Part shown: positions 43,105 through 54,129 of the stretch, piece after piece
Layout: the number at the start of each line of letters is the position of its first letter
Numbering within the stretch: position 1 is the first letter of the stretch
Source: Erinaceus europaeus
Lineage: Eukaryota; Chordata; Mammalia; Eulipotyphla; Erinaceidae
Length of the DNA stretch: 64,000 bases
Assembly: GCF_950295315.1 (NCBI RefSeq)
Contig: NC_080177.1
Coordinates: 85,027,623-85,091,622, forward strand
Direction of reading: 5' to 3'
Translations under genes and position numbers: made by a program
The notes under the pieces: generated by a model
What the model was told of the DNA's origin: nothing
Seen by the model: only the letters and a program-made list of their open reading frames with translations
Database searches by the model: none

Positions 43105-43484
43105 ATTTGTTTGTTTGTTTATTTTGTTTCTGTTGGGGGATTAATGGCTAACAGTCAACCGTAAAATACAGTAGTTTATACATGTGTAACATTTCTCAAT
43201 TTTCCACATAACAATTCAACCCCCTCTAGGGGAGGAGGCTCTGCCATCCTGTTCCAGAACCTGAACCCTCTGCCCACCCCAGAGTCTCTTACTTTGGTGC
43301 AGTACACCAGCTCCAGTCCAGGTTCTGCTGTGTGTTTTCCCTTCTGATCTTGTTTTTCAACTTCTGTCTGAGTGAGATCATCCCGTCTTCATCCTTCTGT
43401 TTCTGATTTATCTCACTTCACGTTTCCTTCAAACTCCATCCAAGATGGGTTGAAGAAGGTGAAATCACCATTTTAATAGCTGGT
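43105..43484 (-). mobile_element. L1 3' UTR and ORF2 terminus
   Basis: Minus orientation: attaatggctaacagtcaac, gggaggaggctctgccatc, cagagtctcttactttggtg, ttgtttttcaacttctgtct, agtgagatcatcccgtcttc, tttctgatttatctcacttc, gtgaaatcaccattttaata. The best-preserved of the minus-strand L1 3' ends. Confidence 0.85.
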
Positions 43485-43912
43485 AGTACTCTGGGTCTGA
43501 ATCTTGTAAGATTATGTGACGCAAAATAGGTGAATAGCGCAGACTTTTAAAGGTCAGACCTGGAAGTGGCAAGTTGGAAATAGAAATGGCTTGACGTGGT
43601 TTGGAAAGGGGTGGAGAAAGGCAAAAGGGGGCTGGGAAGGTAGAAACTTCCTTAGCAACTGTTGCGAGGGTTTTAACTGGTAGGATTAGTAATACCCTGC
43701 AGGCAGTGAGGGTCTTGAGGGTAGAAAGAAGATAGATCAAAGGAATGGAATGGGTAGGGATCTTTCAGGCAAAACAATGATTATGTAAATAGTAAGGGAG
43801 CAGGCCATAGAATCAGGAATGCAGGGTGCTCATCTGATAAGATGAGAGGATGGATGTCCCCTCAAGTCAAGCCTTGCCAAGTTCAACCACATACTCACAA
43901 TTTCCCGACATT
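43485..43912 (-). mobile_element. LTR relic related to the solo LTR at 62.6 kb
   Basis: Shares ordered blocks with 62.82-63.03 kb: ctggaagtggcaagttggaa, cttccttagcaactgttg, ttaactggtaggattagta, taccctgcaggcagtgaggg, gaagatagatcaaaggaatg and tctttcaggcaaaacaatga. More diverged, its far half is not recognisable, and it abuts an L1 3' end. No retroviral genes accompany it. Confidence 0.7.
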
Positions 43913-43914
43913 AT

Positions 43915-44865
43915 TAAACATGTGGCTAATAATTGAATAAATTTGCATTTTAAAATTGATCAACAAACTATTTTTATGAACACATAGAAAAAGAAGTCTG
44001 AGAGCCACATAGCTCTGACTTACACACTGCTGGGAGAGACACAGGCTTCAGGCATGACATCCCATCCTCCTCCACTGGGCAATCTCCCATCCCTGAGACT
44101 CTAGTTCACAAAGTTCTTTCACACCCATTTATGTACTTAAATCCCTCCCCATGCAGAGTAGATGCTAAGCAGATATAGTTGAGTTGCCATTTTTGATCTA
44201 GTCAGACAAATGCAAAAGTGTTGCCAAGTTTTTAATCTCAATGAATCTCCACAATATATATTAAAAGGAAATTTTAAATCGCTGTGTTAACTAGCTATTG
44301 TATTTGCATGGAATAGATAGGGGAAGGAGTGGTCCAGAGATTCTCAGAAGTCTGTCAGAATCACCCTTGCAGCGGCCATGATGAATACAGGTGCTCACCA
44401 CATCCAAGAAGCATTGCAGTGTAATAGCTGAGGAGAGCACTAAAGCCCCAGACATTGGTCCTAATGCTTTGTGCATGATTTCTCAGTTCATGCCACATAC
44501 ACAAGTGTTCATTTCTGACCACCTATCAACACATCTATCCTTGCCTGGGAACTAGCTTTATTATCTTATTTAATGTACTTCTAGTCAACATCATCCCAGT
44601 AGGAACTGTTCTCTTAATGCTTTCTATTTTTATTTTATTTTACCTTTTTTTTTTTGCTTCAGATTATTTTTTTTCTATGCATCGTCTTCTGAAACTGGAC
44701 TTTTAAAGCTTTAAAATTTATTGATACTTTATGTGTTCTCTTAGTTGTGATTGCTTTGAAAAACAGCATCAGTATGCCACCATGATGACTGTGAGTCCCA
44801 AACCATAAAGTAAAAAACAAGAAAAATAATTTTAAAAAACACCCAAAAATGACATTTTAAAAAAC
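43915..44865. other. Unassigned sequence
   Basis: No recognised gene or repeat. Short frames are chance. Confidence 0.4.
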
Positions 44866-44869
44866 TGGG

Positions 44870-45120
44870 GGGAGTCAGGCGGTAGCGCAGCAGGTTAAGC
44901 ACATGTGCCGTAAAGCACAAGGATCTCGGTTCGAGCCCCCGGCTCCCCACCTGCAGGGGAGTCGCTTCACAGTAGGTGAAGCAGGTCTGCAGGTGTCTGT
45001 CTTTCTCTCCCCCTCTCTGTCTTCCCCTCCTCTCTCCATTTCTCTCTGTCCTATCTAACAATGATGACAACAATAAAAATAAAGGGCAAGAAAAGGGAAT
45101 AAATATTAAAAAAAAACTTT
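44870..45120 (+). mobile_element. Type A SINE
   Basis: gggggagtcaggcggtagcg, acaaggatctcggttcgagc (a short deletion before the B box), body, tctctctgtcctatctaaca, aaataaagggcaagaaaagg and tail. Confidence 0.93.
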
Positions 45121-45147
45121 AAAGGTATTACCACACAAGGTCCGAGG

Positions 45148-45322
45148 TGTGGGCCAGGCAGTGTCACCTCAAGCAGACTCGTCCTCTGCCAAGCACAAGA
45201 AACAAGCGCCTGGCTCCCAGCTGCAGGGAGGAAGCTTCACAGCAGCAGAGCAATGACGCACATGTTGTACCTTCTCTCCCTCCTTCTGTTTCTCTCTGTC
45301 TCTATAAAAAATAAAATAAAAA
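45148..45322 (+). mobile_element. Type B SINE, diverged
   Basis: ggccaggcagtgtcacctca, caagcgcctggctcccagct, aagcttcacagcagcagagc, tctctctgtctctataaaaa. Confidence 0.65.
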
Positions 45323-45323
45323 G

Positions 45324-45540
45324 AGGCACCAGGTGGTGGCACACCTGGTTGAGTTAACATGTTACAATGTGCAAGGACCGGGTTCAAGTCCCCAATCCCC
45401 ACCTGCAGGGGAAGATTTGCAAGTGGTGAAGCCCTTTGCAAGGGCTGCAGGTGCCTCTCTGTCTCTCTCCCTGTCACCCCTACCCTCTCAATTTCTGGCT
45501 ATTTGTATCCAATAAATAAAGATAATAAAAAACATGTAGA
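45324..45540 (+). mobile_element. Type B SINE
   Basis: ggcaccaggtggtggcacac, gtgcaaggaccgggttcaag, ccccacctgcaggggaagat, ctctgtctctctccctgtca, ccaataaataaagataataa. It carries a local duplication around ccctttgcaagggctgcagg. Confidence 0.9.
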
Positions 45541-45889
45541 AAAATAAAAAGAAAGAAATGTGTTAAAAGAAAGACATGGTGTTAGGGATTGGTGCCGTTC
45601 TCATCTAGACACGGAACTTCAGCCATAACACTGGTGGCAAGAGAGAAAGAGATAGAGAAGTAAAAGAATAGAAAAGAAAGGAAAGGAAAAGAAAAGAGAG
45701 GAGAACAAGAAAGCTATGTATGTATTGTTTACCGTCAGAGGGCTTCATTCATTGATCGCTCTGAAGTCTTATTTTAATTCATGCCTTTCTTTTCTATATA
45801 AGACTCATAAACTTTTTGACAAAATGATATATGCATATATTATCTTCAACTTGACATAATGTATGCTTCTTGATTCTCAGTTTCTCATG
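45541..45889. other. Unassigned sequence
   Basis: An A/G-rich stretch at 45640-45710, otherwise no recognised feature. Confidence 0.35.
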
Positions 45890-45963
45890 CATTATATAAA
45901 TTATCAGAGGCTGGTTTTTCTCTCTCTGTGCAGAGGTGGGGGTGTCAACTTGTAAATAAATGA

Positions 45964-45998
<35 letters not shown>

Positions 45999-46841
45999 TC
46001 ACACACACACTCACACACACACTCACACACACACTCACACACACACACACTCACACACACATTCACACTCACACACACTCACACACTCACACACACACAC
46101 ACACACTCACACACACATTCACACTCACACACACTCACACACTCACACACACACACTCATACACACACATTCACACTCACACACACACACTCACACACAC
46201 ATTCACACTCACACACACACACTCACACACACACATTCACACTCTCACACACTCACACACTCACACACACAAATTCACACTCACACACACACTCACACAC
46301 ACACTCACACACACACACACTCACACACACACACACACACTCACACACACATTCACACTCACACACACTCACACACACACTCACACACACATTCACACTC
46401 ACACACACTCACACACACACACACTCTCACACACACACTCACACACACACTCACACACACACTCACACACACACACTCACACACACACATTCACACTCAC
46501 ACACACTCACACACACACTCACACACACACTCACACACACACTCTCACACACACACACACTCACACACACACTCACACACACACTCTCACACACACACAC
46601 TCACACACTCTCACACACACACACTCACACACACACACTCACACTCACACACACACATTCACACTCACACACACTCACACACACACACACTCTCACACAC
46701 ACACACTCACACACACACATTCACACTCACACACACTCACACACACACACTCACACACACATTCACACTCACACACACACACACACACACTCTCACACAC
46801 ACACACTCACACACACACACTCACACACACACATTCACACT

Positions 46842-46874
<33 letters not shown>

Positions 46875-46962
46875 ACATGCACATAAAGTTTAAAATTCCT
46901 GAAAATCATGCTTTCTCTCCATTTATTTGTTGAGCTTATGTGTGACAAAACATTTAACCATG
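45890..46962 (+). mobile_element. LTR-like repeat, copy 1, expanded by a CA/CTCA tract
   Basis: Left part (gaggctggtttttctctctc, gtgtcaacttgtaaataaat) and right part (tttaaaattcctgaaaatca, tgctttctctcc, gcttatgtgtgacaaaaca) align with the two sides of the short CA seed in copy 2 at 47.84-48.02 kb. A TATA-like tatataaatt at 45893 is in keeping with an LTR. About 900 bp of CA/CTCA separate the two halves. Confidence 0.55.
45963..46870. repeat. Giant (CT)n(CA/CTCA)n array, about 900 bp
   Basis: Starts with about ten CT units, then almost uninterrupted CA with a T-substituted unit every 8-14 bases (cactcacacacaca) and periodic cattcacactcac blocks, so there is higher-order periodicity. The 308-codon His/Thr/Ser open frame that spans it is an artefact. 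Confidence 0.97.
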
Positions 46963-47834
46963 TGGGAAGCAAACCCAGCCTTCCCTCCCTACCTCCCCGG
47001 CCCCCTTATATTTGGTGAGCCAATCCTGGAGATAAATTTTGCTATTATAAACTTCTAATCTTTTTTGTAGTAACCAGTTCTTTTCAGATGAATACTTGTT
47101 CTCTTTTAAGTCTGTATCCACTGCAGCCTTGTGTTTGTTCCTTGGCCAGCATCATGTGGGGCTCTCCCATCTCTCTTTCTGGAATGCAGGACGACTTTGC
47201 TCTGCCTTGCTTCTTCTACCTGTTGTATTTCTTGGGTGGTCGTGGTCCCATGTTCTTTGAACCTGCCACACACCAATTTTCAGGCACAGACAGCTTCTTC
47301 CTCAGCCCATCACTTGCTCACAGAGGCTGTTTTCTCCTATCTTCAGACTGTCTTTCCTCTCTTGGGGACACTAGCACTTCCAAGATGCCAGAACCTTGGT
47401 TTTACTTAGCTCAGGAGCTTAGCACTTGGCTTGGTGGGGAGACTTCCCAGCAGAGAAGCAAAGCCCAAGTCTTACTTCCTAGGGTGGTTTTCTGCAAGCC
47501 TGCCTTTCCATACCTTTTGATTTCCTGACTCGACCTTCCTGAGATTCCCACCAGAAATTTGTAACCTTTCCCTGAACAAGCCCCTTGGCTAAGTTTCCAA
47601 GAAGTCTTTCCACTGGTAAACTCTAGACATTTCTTGGGTTCTTTTCGAAAGAGAAATAAAGAGACAGAAAGGGTCTTGGGGGACATAAACACTGCTGCAC
47701 CATGCCAGAACATGTGTTCCCGAGACACAGTTTCCCATGCTATTGAGGGAAGGAAATAGTTGTTGCAAGGAGTGGGAACAGGTAGTGAGGAAGTGAAGGT
47801 GGGATTTGGGAGCTTATATGAAGCTGTCATTGGC
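46963..47834. other. Sequence between the two LTR-like copies
   Basis: Immediately after copy 1, atttggtgagccaatcctgg (47008-47027) loosely resembles the LTR/primer-binding-site border of some retroviruses. The rest shows no gag, pol or env motif. Open frames 47088-47528 (+) and 47411-47836 (-) have no recognised domain. Confidence 0.35.
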
Positions 47835-48035
47835 ATGGATTCTCTCCTTGCAAAGATGGGGTTTCAACATGTGAGTAAATGTCTCTCTCCCTCTCACACA
47901 CACTGCCCACCTGTACTCCAACATGTGGGTGTTCTCAGTTTTCCTGAATAAAATTTAAAATATCTGAAAATCATGCTCTCTCCTCAAATTCTTCCTGGAG
48001 TTATGTGTGATGAACACAACCCACTCCCAACACAG
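47835..48035 (+). mobile_element. LTR-like repeat, copy 2
   Basis: ttgcaaagatggggtttcaa, catgtgagtaaatgtctctc, cctctcacacacactgccca, tcctgaataaaatttaaaat (AATAAA signal), ctgaaaatcatgctctctcc, agttatgtgtgatgaac. It aligns with both flanks of the giant CA array in copy 1 and holds only about five CA units at that position. Confidence 0.55.
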
Positions 48036-49275
48036 AACAAACATGTAATCGGAAACCCTGGAATCATGCCCTCGATGTGATTTTATTTATTTGTAGAGAA
48101 AACAAACAAATGAACTAAATAAAATAACAATAAACTTTAAAAATAAGCAAATGAGGTGTTTACAAAAACAGAATCAAAGATGAATTTTTTATTGCAATGG
48201 AAACCTAGAATTTAGGTTTAATTAGGGAACTAAAGTTGTTTAGCAAACAATGACAGAAAATAGACTCATCACCCAGCCTTAATAGACATTTTTAAAACTC
48301 AGTGAGTTTAATCAGTTGCATTTCACCACAACAAGTTGCGAGAGATGTGCTGGTTCATTGAACTTGCCCTGACAGTAGTGCTACCCAGGGAACACTTTCA
48401 CACAAATCAGCAAGAGAAACAACCTTCATTACTGAGCTGCTGACTTTGCATTCTAAGGCCTCTAAGGCAAAGCTCACTTCCACGGAATTAAAAAAAAAAA
48501 AGTGTGCAGAACTGTGCAAAGAAAATTAGCCTAGGCTCCTGTGACTCCATTTGATAGCCTTAGGATGATACGTTTTAACTTTAAATATAAAAGAGAATTA
48601 TGCTAATAGTTTTTTTGATATTGTAAGCCATTATTCATTCAAATTTCTATTTCAAGTTCAAGGTCTCTCAGATCTCTTGGTCTTTGTAGTACCATTTTGT
48701 ATTAATTCCAAGATGTGAACTTTTCACTACTTTTGTTCATGGTTATGTTTTTACAATGACAGACTGTTTTAAGTAATACTTTGGTAAACTTATTCACTTT
48801 ATTATGAAACATTTCCTTAATAAAAGAATGAAAGAAGTAAAAAATTCATAATGAAAAACATATGTGATTGGGCTGTACTACACTGGGTGAAGTGCACGTA
48901 CAATCACACAGACGCTGAGCCCCAGCAATAATTCTGGTGACAAGACAACAAGGAGCCACTCACTCTTCACTGGGATTCAGAGTTCAAATCCATGTGGTAC
49001 ATTAGGGATGGCTGAGAAGCATTTGGGAACATTCTTTTCAATGATCTTCAAGCTTTATTGGCTTTATCTCACATCTAAGGAACTTCGTCTGAACCTCATG
49101 GTGAGGCATCCACGGCACACAGCACTATACTGTGACGCTGTGATATCTCTCCTCCTCTCTCCGTCTCTCTTTCTCTCAGTCCTAGACCTGCTGTCATTTT
49201 ACTTACAGAGTTTAAGAGTTATCAGATATCTCCTTTGGAAAGTATGGGGTTGATTTTCATAACACCTAGGTATCA
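48036..49275. other. Mostly unassigned sequence
   Basis: Two weak tRNA-SINE-like passages (48868-48960 and 49085-49180, the latter ending in ctcctctctccgtctctctt) are too diverged to assign. No gene signal. Confidence 0.35.
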
Positions 49276-49435
49276 CAATTAAATTTGATATTGTCTGACT
49301 TTGAGGTCTTAACACTACTTTTAATTGATAACATATAATTACATTTGATATTACCTGACAAAACAACTTGTCGACAAATAATTTGTCAATGATTTTCCTG
49401 TTAGGTATTTTTAATTGATAACCTATATGCTGCAA
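49270..49435. repeat. Imperfect tandem duplication
   Basis: aaatttgatattgtctgac ... cttttaattgataacatat is followed by acatttgatattacctgac ... tttttaattgataacctat. The two units differ in spacer length. Confidence 0.6.
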
Positions 49436-49639
49436 TTTCCTAGGACGTTCTCTAGAATACACGTGTTTACATACATGTAAATTCACATGCATCTGTTAGT
49501 AAGTAAAATCATCACTTTATGTACTTCTGTCTAGAAGCTGAAAGCTGTTGCAGTTTTAGCATGCCACAAACATGGAGGGACAGTTGAGATTAGTCAGGTG
49601 GCGACTAAAGGTTGCTACAAGCAGCAAAAATTCTTCTTG

Positions 49640-49862
49640 TCAGCAGGGAAGCAATGACAGAAGCCAGACCTCCCACCTTCTGCAACCCACAATGACCCTG
49701 GGTCCATACTCCCAGAGGGATAAAGAACAGGAAAGCTATCAGGGGAGGGGGTGGGATACAGAGTTCTGGTGGTGGGAATTGTGTGGAGTTGTACCCCTCT
49801 TATCCTATGGTTTTGTCAGTGTTTCCTTTTTATAAATAAAAAATTAAAAAATAATAATAATT
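49640..49862 (+). mobile_element. R repeat, 3' part
   Basis: Plus orientation: cagcagggaagcaatgacag, cccacaatgaccctgggtcc, actcccagagggataaagaa, ggtggtgggaattgtgtgga, ccctcttatcctatggtttt, tttttataaataaaaaatta. The 5' end is truncated within the ttcagcggggaagc block. Confidence 0.85.
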
Positions 49863-50325
49863 GTAAAAAATTCAGTAACTTGCAAGCTTTACTTTATTTT
49901 AATGTTTTATGTAATTTCAACATTATTAAAGTAATAAAATAATTATTTTAATCTAATTTTTACCTTATCAAATTTTCCTGTAATTTTTTTCTTTTTTTTT
50001 TCTCTTTAGTTTTGAAAGAAATCTATTATTAGTGTTCAGGATACATGCAAAGTTAACATTGAAATCTCACAAGTGTTATGATGGAAATACACTTAATGTA
50101 CTTCATTAGATCATTCTCATCCCTAAGGACCTATTTCAACTCCCAGAAAGAGAGCAGTCAATGCTAAAAAGAGATCTCTGTGTCAGAACCATATTTCCTG
50201 TTCATACAAGGCACTGCCCAAATTCTTCCTGGCACCCATCCGATGCCTCCTGTCAAAGTAGACCAAGAAAGTAAATTCTGACCTCACTAAGGTCTTGACA
50301 TCTATCTTTGTGTGTCATTTGTTGT
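49863..50325. other. Unassigned AT-rich sequence
   Basis: No recognised gene or repeat. Confidence 0.35.
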
Positions 50326-50340
50326 GAAACCACAGTTTTT

Positions 50341-50604
50341 TAAAAATATTTTTTAATATTTATTTATTTTCCCTTTTGTTGCTCTTGTTGTTTTATTGTT
50401 GTAGTTATTCTTGTTGTTATTGATGTCGTTGTAGTTGGATAGGACAGAGAGAAATGGAGAGAGGAGGGGAAGACAGAGAGGGGGAGAGAAAGACAGACAC
50501 CTGCAGACCTGCTTCACCGCCTGGGAAGCGACTCCCCTGCAGGGGGGGGGGGGTCGAACCAGGATCCTGAGGTAGGTCCTTGCACTTTGTGCCATGTGAG
50601 CTTA
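50341..50604 (-). mobile_element. Type A SINE with 15-bp target-site duplication
   Basis: Minus orientation: ccttttgttgctcttgttgt, ggataggacagagagaaatg, gacacctgcagacctgcttc, then a run of 12 G at 50541 replacing the usual tggggagccgggg, and tcgaaccaggatcctgaggt. The head is shortened. The perfect repeat gaaaccacagttttt is at 50326-50340 and 50605-50619. Confidence 0.94.
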
Positions 50605-50809
50605 GAAACCACAGTTTTTAATGAAATTAAGGCTTTTGTGTTCAATTCTTAGAACAATTTACAGTAACTTAAATCAGACAGAACATAAGAAAGTTTCCTT
50701 GTCATTCACCAGTTCTTCTCTCCGTATTTTGAGTTAGTAGATTTTTAGTGGAAACATATTTATCTCAAAGCTATAAATTAAAGCACACATGGCTTATCAA
50801 CAATAAAAT

Positions 50810-51100
50810 ATTAATCAATCATGAGAAAGATCAACAATTTAACTTCAAGTCAACTTGTGTGAAACTTGAGGACATTATGCTAATGAATTCTGTCAAACAG
50901 ACAAAGACAAATGCTGCGTGATCTCAATCCTCAGTAGAATCTAAGAGTCAAACTCCAAAGAAAGCAAGAACAGAGTGCAAGTTTCCAGGGGCTGAAGTGG
51001 CGGAGAGAGTTGAGAGGGACTAGGAAGGTGTTAGACAAAGTGGACACATTCTGATTAGTAAGACTTTTAAATATGCAGCTATAATATTATATTATTATAG
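50810..51100 (+). mobile_element. Ancient L1 3' UTR
   Basis: gaaacttgaggacattatgc, gctgcgtgatctcaatcctc, gaatctaagagtcaaactcc and tttccaggggctgaagtggc follow the order of old mammalian L1 3' UTRs. Diverged. Confidence 0.5.
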
Positions 51101-51282
51101 GGCATAGAAATGTATGTCAGATATGCGAATGATGCAGAAAAAAATCTTAAATGACTTCACAGTAAAAAGAAACAGAACCTAAGTCATGTTATGAAAGAGG
51201 TAGTTAGTATTTTGGTATTTTTTGTTATCTATAAATACATTATACCAACATTCATACAGTTCTGTATCCCTGTTAGACTAGA

Positions 51283-51945
51283 ATGGATCTACCATCAACA
51301 CAGGTGCACACAGATATTTTTGGATGGGTGTGTTGGGTTCCTTAGGTTCTATCCCCAGGAGAGGAATTGCAGGGTCACAGGGCAGGTCCACTTCTAGCCT
51401 TCTGAGAGTCTCCAGACTGCTCTCCACAGGGGCTGGACCCAATGACAGTCCCACCAGCAGTGCAGGAGGGTTCCTTTGACCCCACAGCCTCTCCGGCATT
51501 TGCTGCTGTTACCTTTTCTGATGTGTGACATTCTCACAGGAGTGAAGTGGTCTCTCACTGTTGTCTTTATTTGCATTTCTCTAACAGTTGGTGACTTGGA
51601 GCATTTTTTCATGTGTCTTTTGGCCCTTTGGATCTCTTCCGTGGTGAATATTCTGCTCATATCCTCTCCCCATTCTTGGATGGGGTCATTTTTTTTTTTT
51701 GTTTGTTCATTTGTTGTTGTTGCTGAGTTTGGTGAGCTCTCTATATATTTTGGTTATTAATCTTTTATCTGATGTATGGCATCTAAAGATCTCCCATTCT
51801 GTAAGGGGTCTCTGTTTGAATGGTGGTTTCTTTTGCTGTGCAGAAGCTTTTAAATTTGATGTAGTCCCACTGTTTTATTTTTGTTTTACTCTTCATTACA
51901 ATTGGATTTGTATCATTGTACAACTGGACTTTATCATTGAATAAG
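51283..51945 (-). mobile_element. Inverted 5' half of a twin-primed L1
   Basis: Complement of L1 ORF2: genomic text ggatgggtgtgttgggttcc, ggagaggaattgcagggtca, cctccggcatttgctgctgt, tttgcatttctctaacagtt, tgtgcagaagcttttaaatt. Minus-strand frames 51278-51499 and 51394-51660 encode the cysteine-rich C-terminal segment. Followed directly by plus-strand R and L1 3' UTR sequence, the layout expected of twin priming. Confidence 0.88.
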
Positions 51946-51956
51946 CCTATAAAACT

Positions 51957-52032
51957 CAGGTGGAAATTGTGTGAAATTGTACCCCTCTTGTCATATGGTC
52001 TTGTTGATCTTTATTAAATCACTAAACAAAAT
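51957..52032 (+). mobile_element. R repeat 3' end, preceding L1 3' UTR
   Basis: caggtggaaattgtgtgaaa, ttgtacccctcttgtcatat and a tail caaaataaaag match the last 75 bp of R. L1 3' UTR follows at the same L1 position as in the 20.1 kb element. Confidence 0.8.
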
Positions 52033-52413
52033 AAAAGAATGATGAAGTCACCTTCCTCATCTCGTCTCTGGTGGAACTTGAAGGAATCATGGTATATGAG
52101 ATAAGCCAGAAAGACAAATAGAAATATGGGATGATCTCATTCATGGGCAGAATTTAAGACACAAGAATAAAAAAGGGGGAAACAAAAAGTGAAATTTAGA
52201 CTGGTTTGTTGTATTGTACCAACGCAAAGGATTCTGGGGAAGGACCGAGGAGGGGTGAGGGAGCAGGCACTTTCAGGTCCGGGTCCAGGATGATGGACCT
52301 GATTTCAGGTGAGAGTGCTGTGCAGACACATCTTGGTAAGGTGAGAAGTCAAGCCCACATGCCAAAAGCTGTACTGTTAGCCATTAACCTCCCAATAAAG
52401 AACTTCAAAAATA
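52033..52413 (+). mobile_element. L1 3' UTR, forward half of the twin-primed L1
   Basis: aatgatgaagtcaccttcct, gtggaacttgaaggaatcat, gagataagccagaaagac, gggatgatctcattcatggg, attgtaccaacgcaaaggat, then attaacctcccaataaagaa. Confidence 0.9.
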
Positions 52414-52424
52414 TTACCGCAAAG

Positions 52425-52578
52425 GAGGCTAGAGGATAACTTAGCGGACAGAGTGTTTGCCTTGTTGTGTGTTCTGTCCAGCAGTGCCCCAGCCGAAGAT
52501 GGGAATACTGTGCCCAGAGGGGAATTCTGGTGATGGGGTGCCTCCCCCACTCTGTATCTGAAATAAAAAACCAAAATA
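52425..52578 (+). mobile_element. tRNA-like SINE variant, diverged
   Basis: ggaggctagaggataactta, gcggacagagtgtttgcctt, tctgtccagcagtgccccag, tgcctcccccactctgtatc and an A-rich end. Confidence 0.4.
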
Positions 52579-52649
52579 ATATACAAATAAACATCATGTT
52601 CTTTTCTATATTTATCTCCATATGTAATGACTTAACACATATAGTTCTG

Positions 52650-52859
52650 ACTTTTTTATTACCGTCATTTACTTATTGGGTAGAGATAATCAGAAATTGA
52701 GAGGAGGAGGAGATAGAGAGGGAGAGACAGAGAGACCCCTGCAGCCCTGCTTCACCACTTGTGAAGCTTCCTCCCTGCAGGTGGGCCCCAGAAGCTTGAA
52801 CCCGGGTCCTTGAGCACTGTAACTTGTGTGCTTAACCAGGTGCGCCACCACCAAGCCCC
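52650..52859 (-). mobile_element. Type B SINE
   Basis: Minus orientation: gataatcagaaattgagagg, gagacccctgcagccctgct, cttgaacccgggtccttgag, aaccaggtgcgccaccacca. Confidence 0.9.
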
Positions 52860-52869
52860 TTAATGTGTT

Positions 52870-53024
52870 TTTTAAAGATTTTAATGCATTCATTTTTAGA
52901 TACACAGATTGAGTGGGAAAGAGGGATGTAGAGAAGGAGAGAGAGAGAGAGGCACCTGCAGCACTGTTGCATGACTTCGAGGTTCTGCCTGTACAGGGGC
53001 TTGAACCTCGGTCCTTGCACAATG
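52870..53024 (-). mobile_element. Type B SINE, diverged
   Basis: Minus orientation: gagaaggagagagagagaga, ggcacctgcagcactgttgc, ggggcttgaacctcggtcct, tgcacaatg. The head is lost. Tandem to the previous copy. Confidence 0.72.
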
Positions 53025-53176
53025 ATTTACTATTTTATACAATCATATGAACTGGAAAGATACTAAAATGGATAAAGCTGAAGCCACTGCGTTAGTTGTC
53101 TATTTTTACTAAAACTGTTAGAACCAGCTGTGGAAATACTGACTTCAGTGTACAAGCATCCAGTATTATCTCTTTT

Positions 53177-53447
53177 TTTTTTTTTTGTATTTTTTTATTT
53201 TCTCTTTTGTTGCCCTTGTTTTTTTATTTATTGCTGTTGTAGTTATTATTTTTGTTGTTAGTAATTTTGTTGTTGTTGGATAGGACAGAGAGAAATGGAG
53301 AGAAGAGGGGAAGACAGAGAGAGGGAGAGAAAGACAGACACCTGCAGACCTCCCCAGGTGGGGAGCCGGGGTTCGAACTGGGATCCTTCCACCAGTCCTT
53401 GCACTTCGTGCCACATGAGCTTACCCCGCTGCGCTACAGCCCGACTC
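53177..53447 (-). mobile_element. Type A SINE
   Basis: Minus orientation: tcttttgttgcccttgtttt, ggataggacagagagaaatg, gacacctgcagacctcccca (the tgcttcaccgcctgtgaag block is deleted), gagccggggttcgaactggg, gctgcgctacagcccgactc. attatctctttt occurs on both sides. Confidence 0.93.
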
Positions 53448-53810
53448 GCAGGATTATCTCTTTTCCTTATCGTAAATACGTCCCCAATGCCTTGTCAAGC
53501 CAAAATGTACAGACTTCACTAGTCAGATGTCTCCTTAATCGTCCTCATGCATTAAACCTATTTTTGTTCTTGGCATATGTCTTGTGAATTTTATTTAGTT
53601 TTTGGAAAGGGCAGATTGTATTACCCTGAAATATGTGCTTTTGACATCAGGTTTATTTTTAAGAAACAGTATGCTTGGGAGGAGCACAAACATGAAATGC
53701 CACATGTGATCCTTGATATCACCTGTGGCCAAGTGGCCTCTCTCTTCTCTGCCATTAGCCAATAAATAAATCTTAGAAAAGAAAAAGCTTTAAGACCTAA
53801 TGTTACCCTT
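53448..53810. other. Unassigned sequence
   Basis: No recognised gene or repeat. Confidence 0.35.
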
Positions 53811-54066
53811 TAGAGAAATATATTTGAAAAAAAAACCCTAAATAATGATGTCTCTGAACAGAGTCTCAATATTTATGTACTGGAAAAAAAAAGAGAAGAC
53901 TTTGTAAATAATTCTGGAGGCTTAAGAATTATTAAATTAGCTCTATAGTAAAACTTTACTTTTCTTTTTTAATGAAAAGTTAAAACTTAAGGTCATGATT
54001 GCCACAAACTATTATTCCTCTTTTTCTCAAAAAAAAAAAGTAATAGTCCCTATGAGGGCCAACAAG
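53811..54066 (+). repeat. Inverted repeat, left arm
   Basis: Runs from tagagaaatatatttgaaa through gatgtctctgaacagagtct, gcttaagaattattaaatta, aatgaaaagttaaaacttaa, ccacaaactattattcctct to gagggccaacaag. Matches the reverse complement of 57322-57846 (a SINE excluded) at roughly 85% or better by eye. Confidence 0.85.
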
Positions 54067-54129
54067 GAAATCCTGACAGGAAGTTATCGGCTCTATACCA
54101 GGAAGATACAGATGCCTGAATCTCTACTA

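Noticed and set aside
45960..46886. 308-codon His/Thr/Ser-rich open frame
   Set aside because: It is a direct translation of the CA/CTCA array; there is no start context or non-repeat coding sequence.
47088..47836. Overlapping 146- and 141-codon frames as a gene between LTR-like repeats
   Set aside because: They overlap on opposite strands, have no retroviral or cellular motif that I can name, and lack supporting signals.
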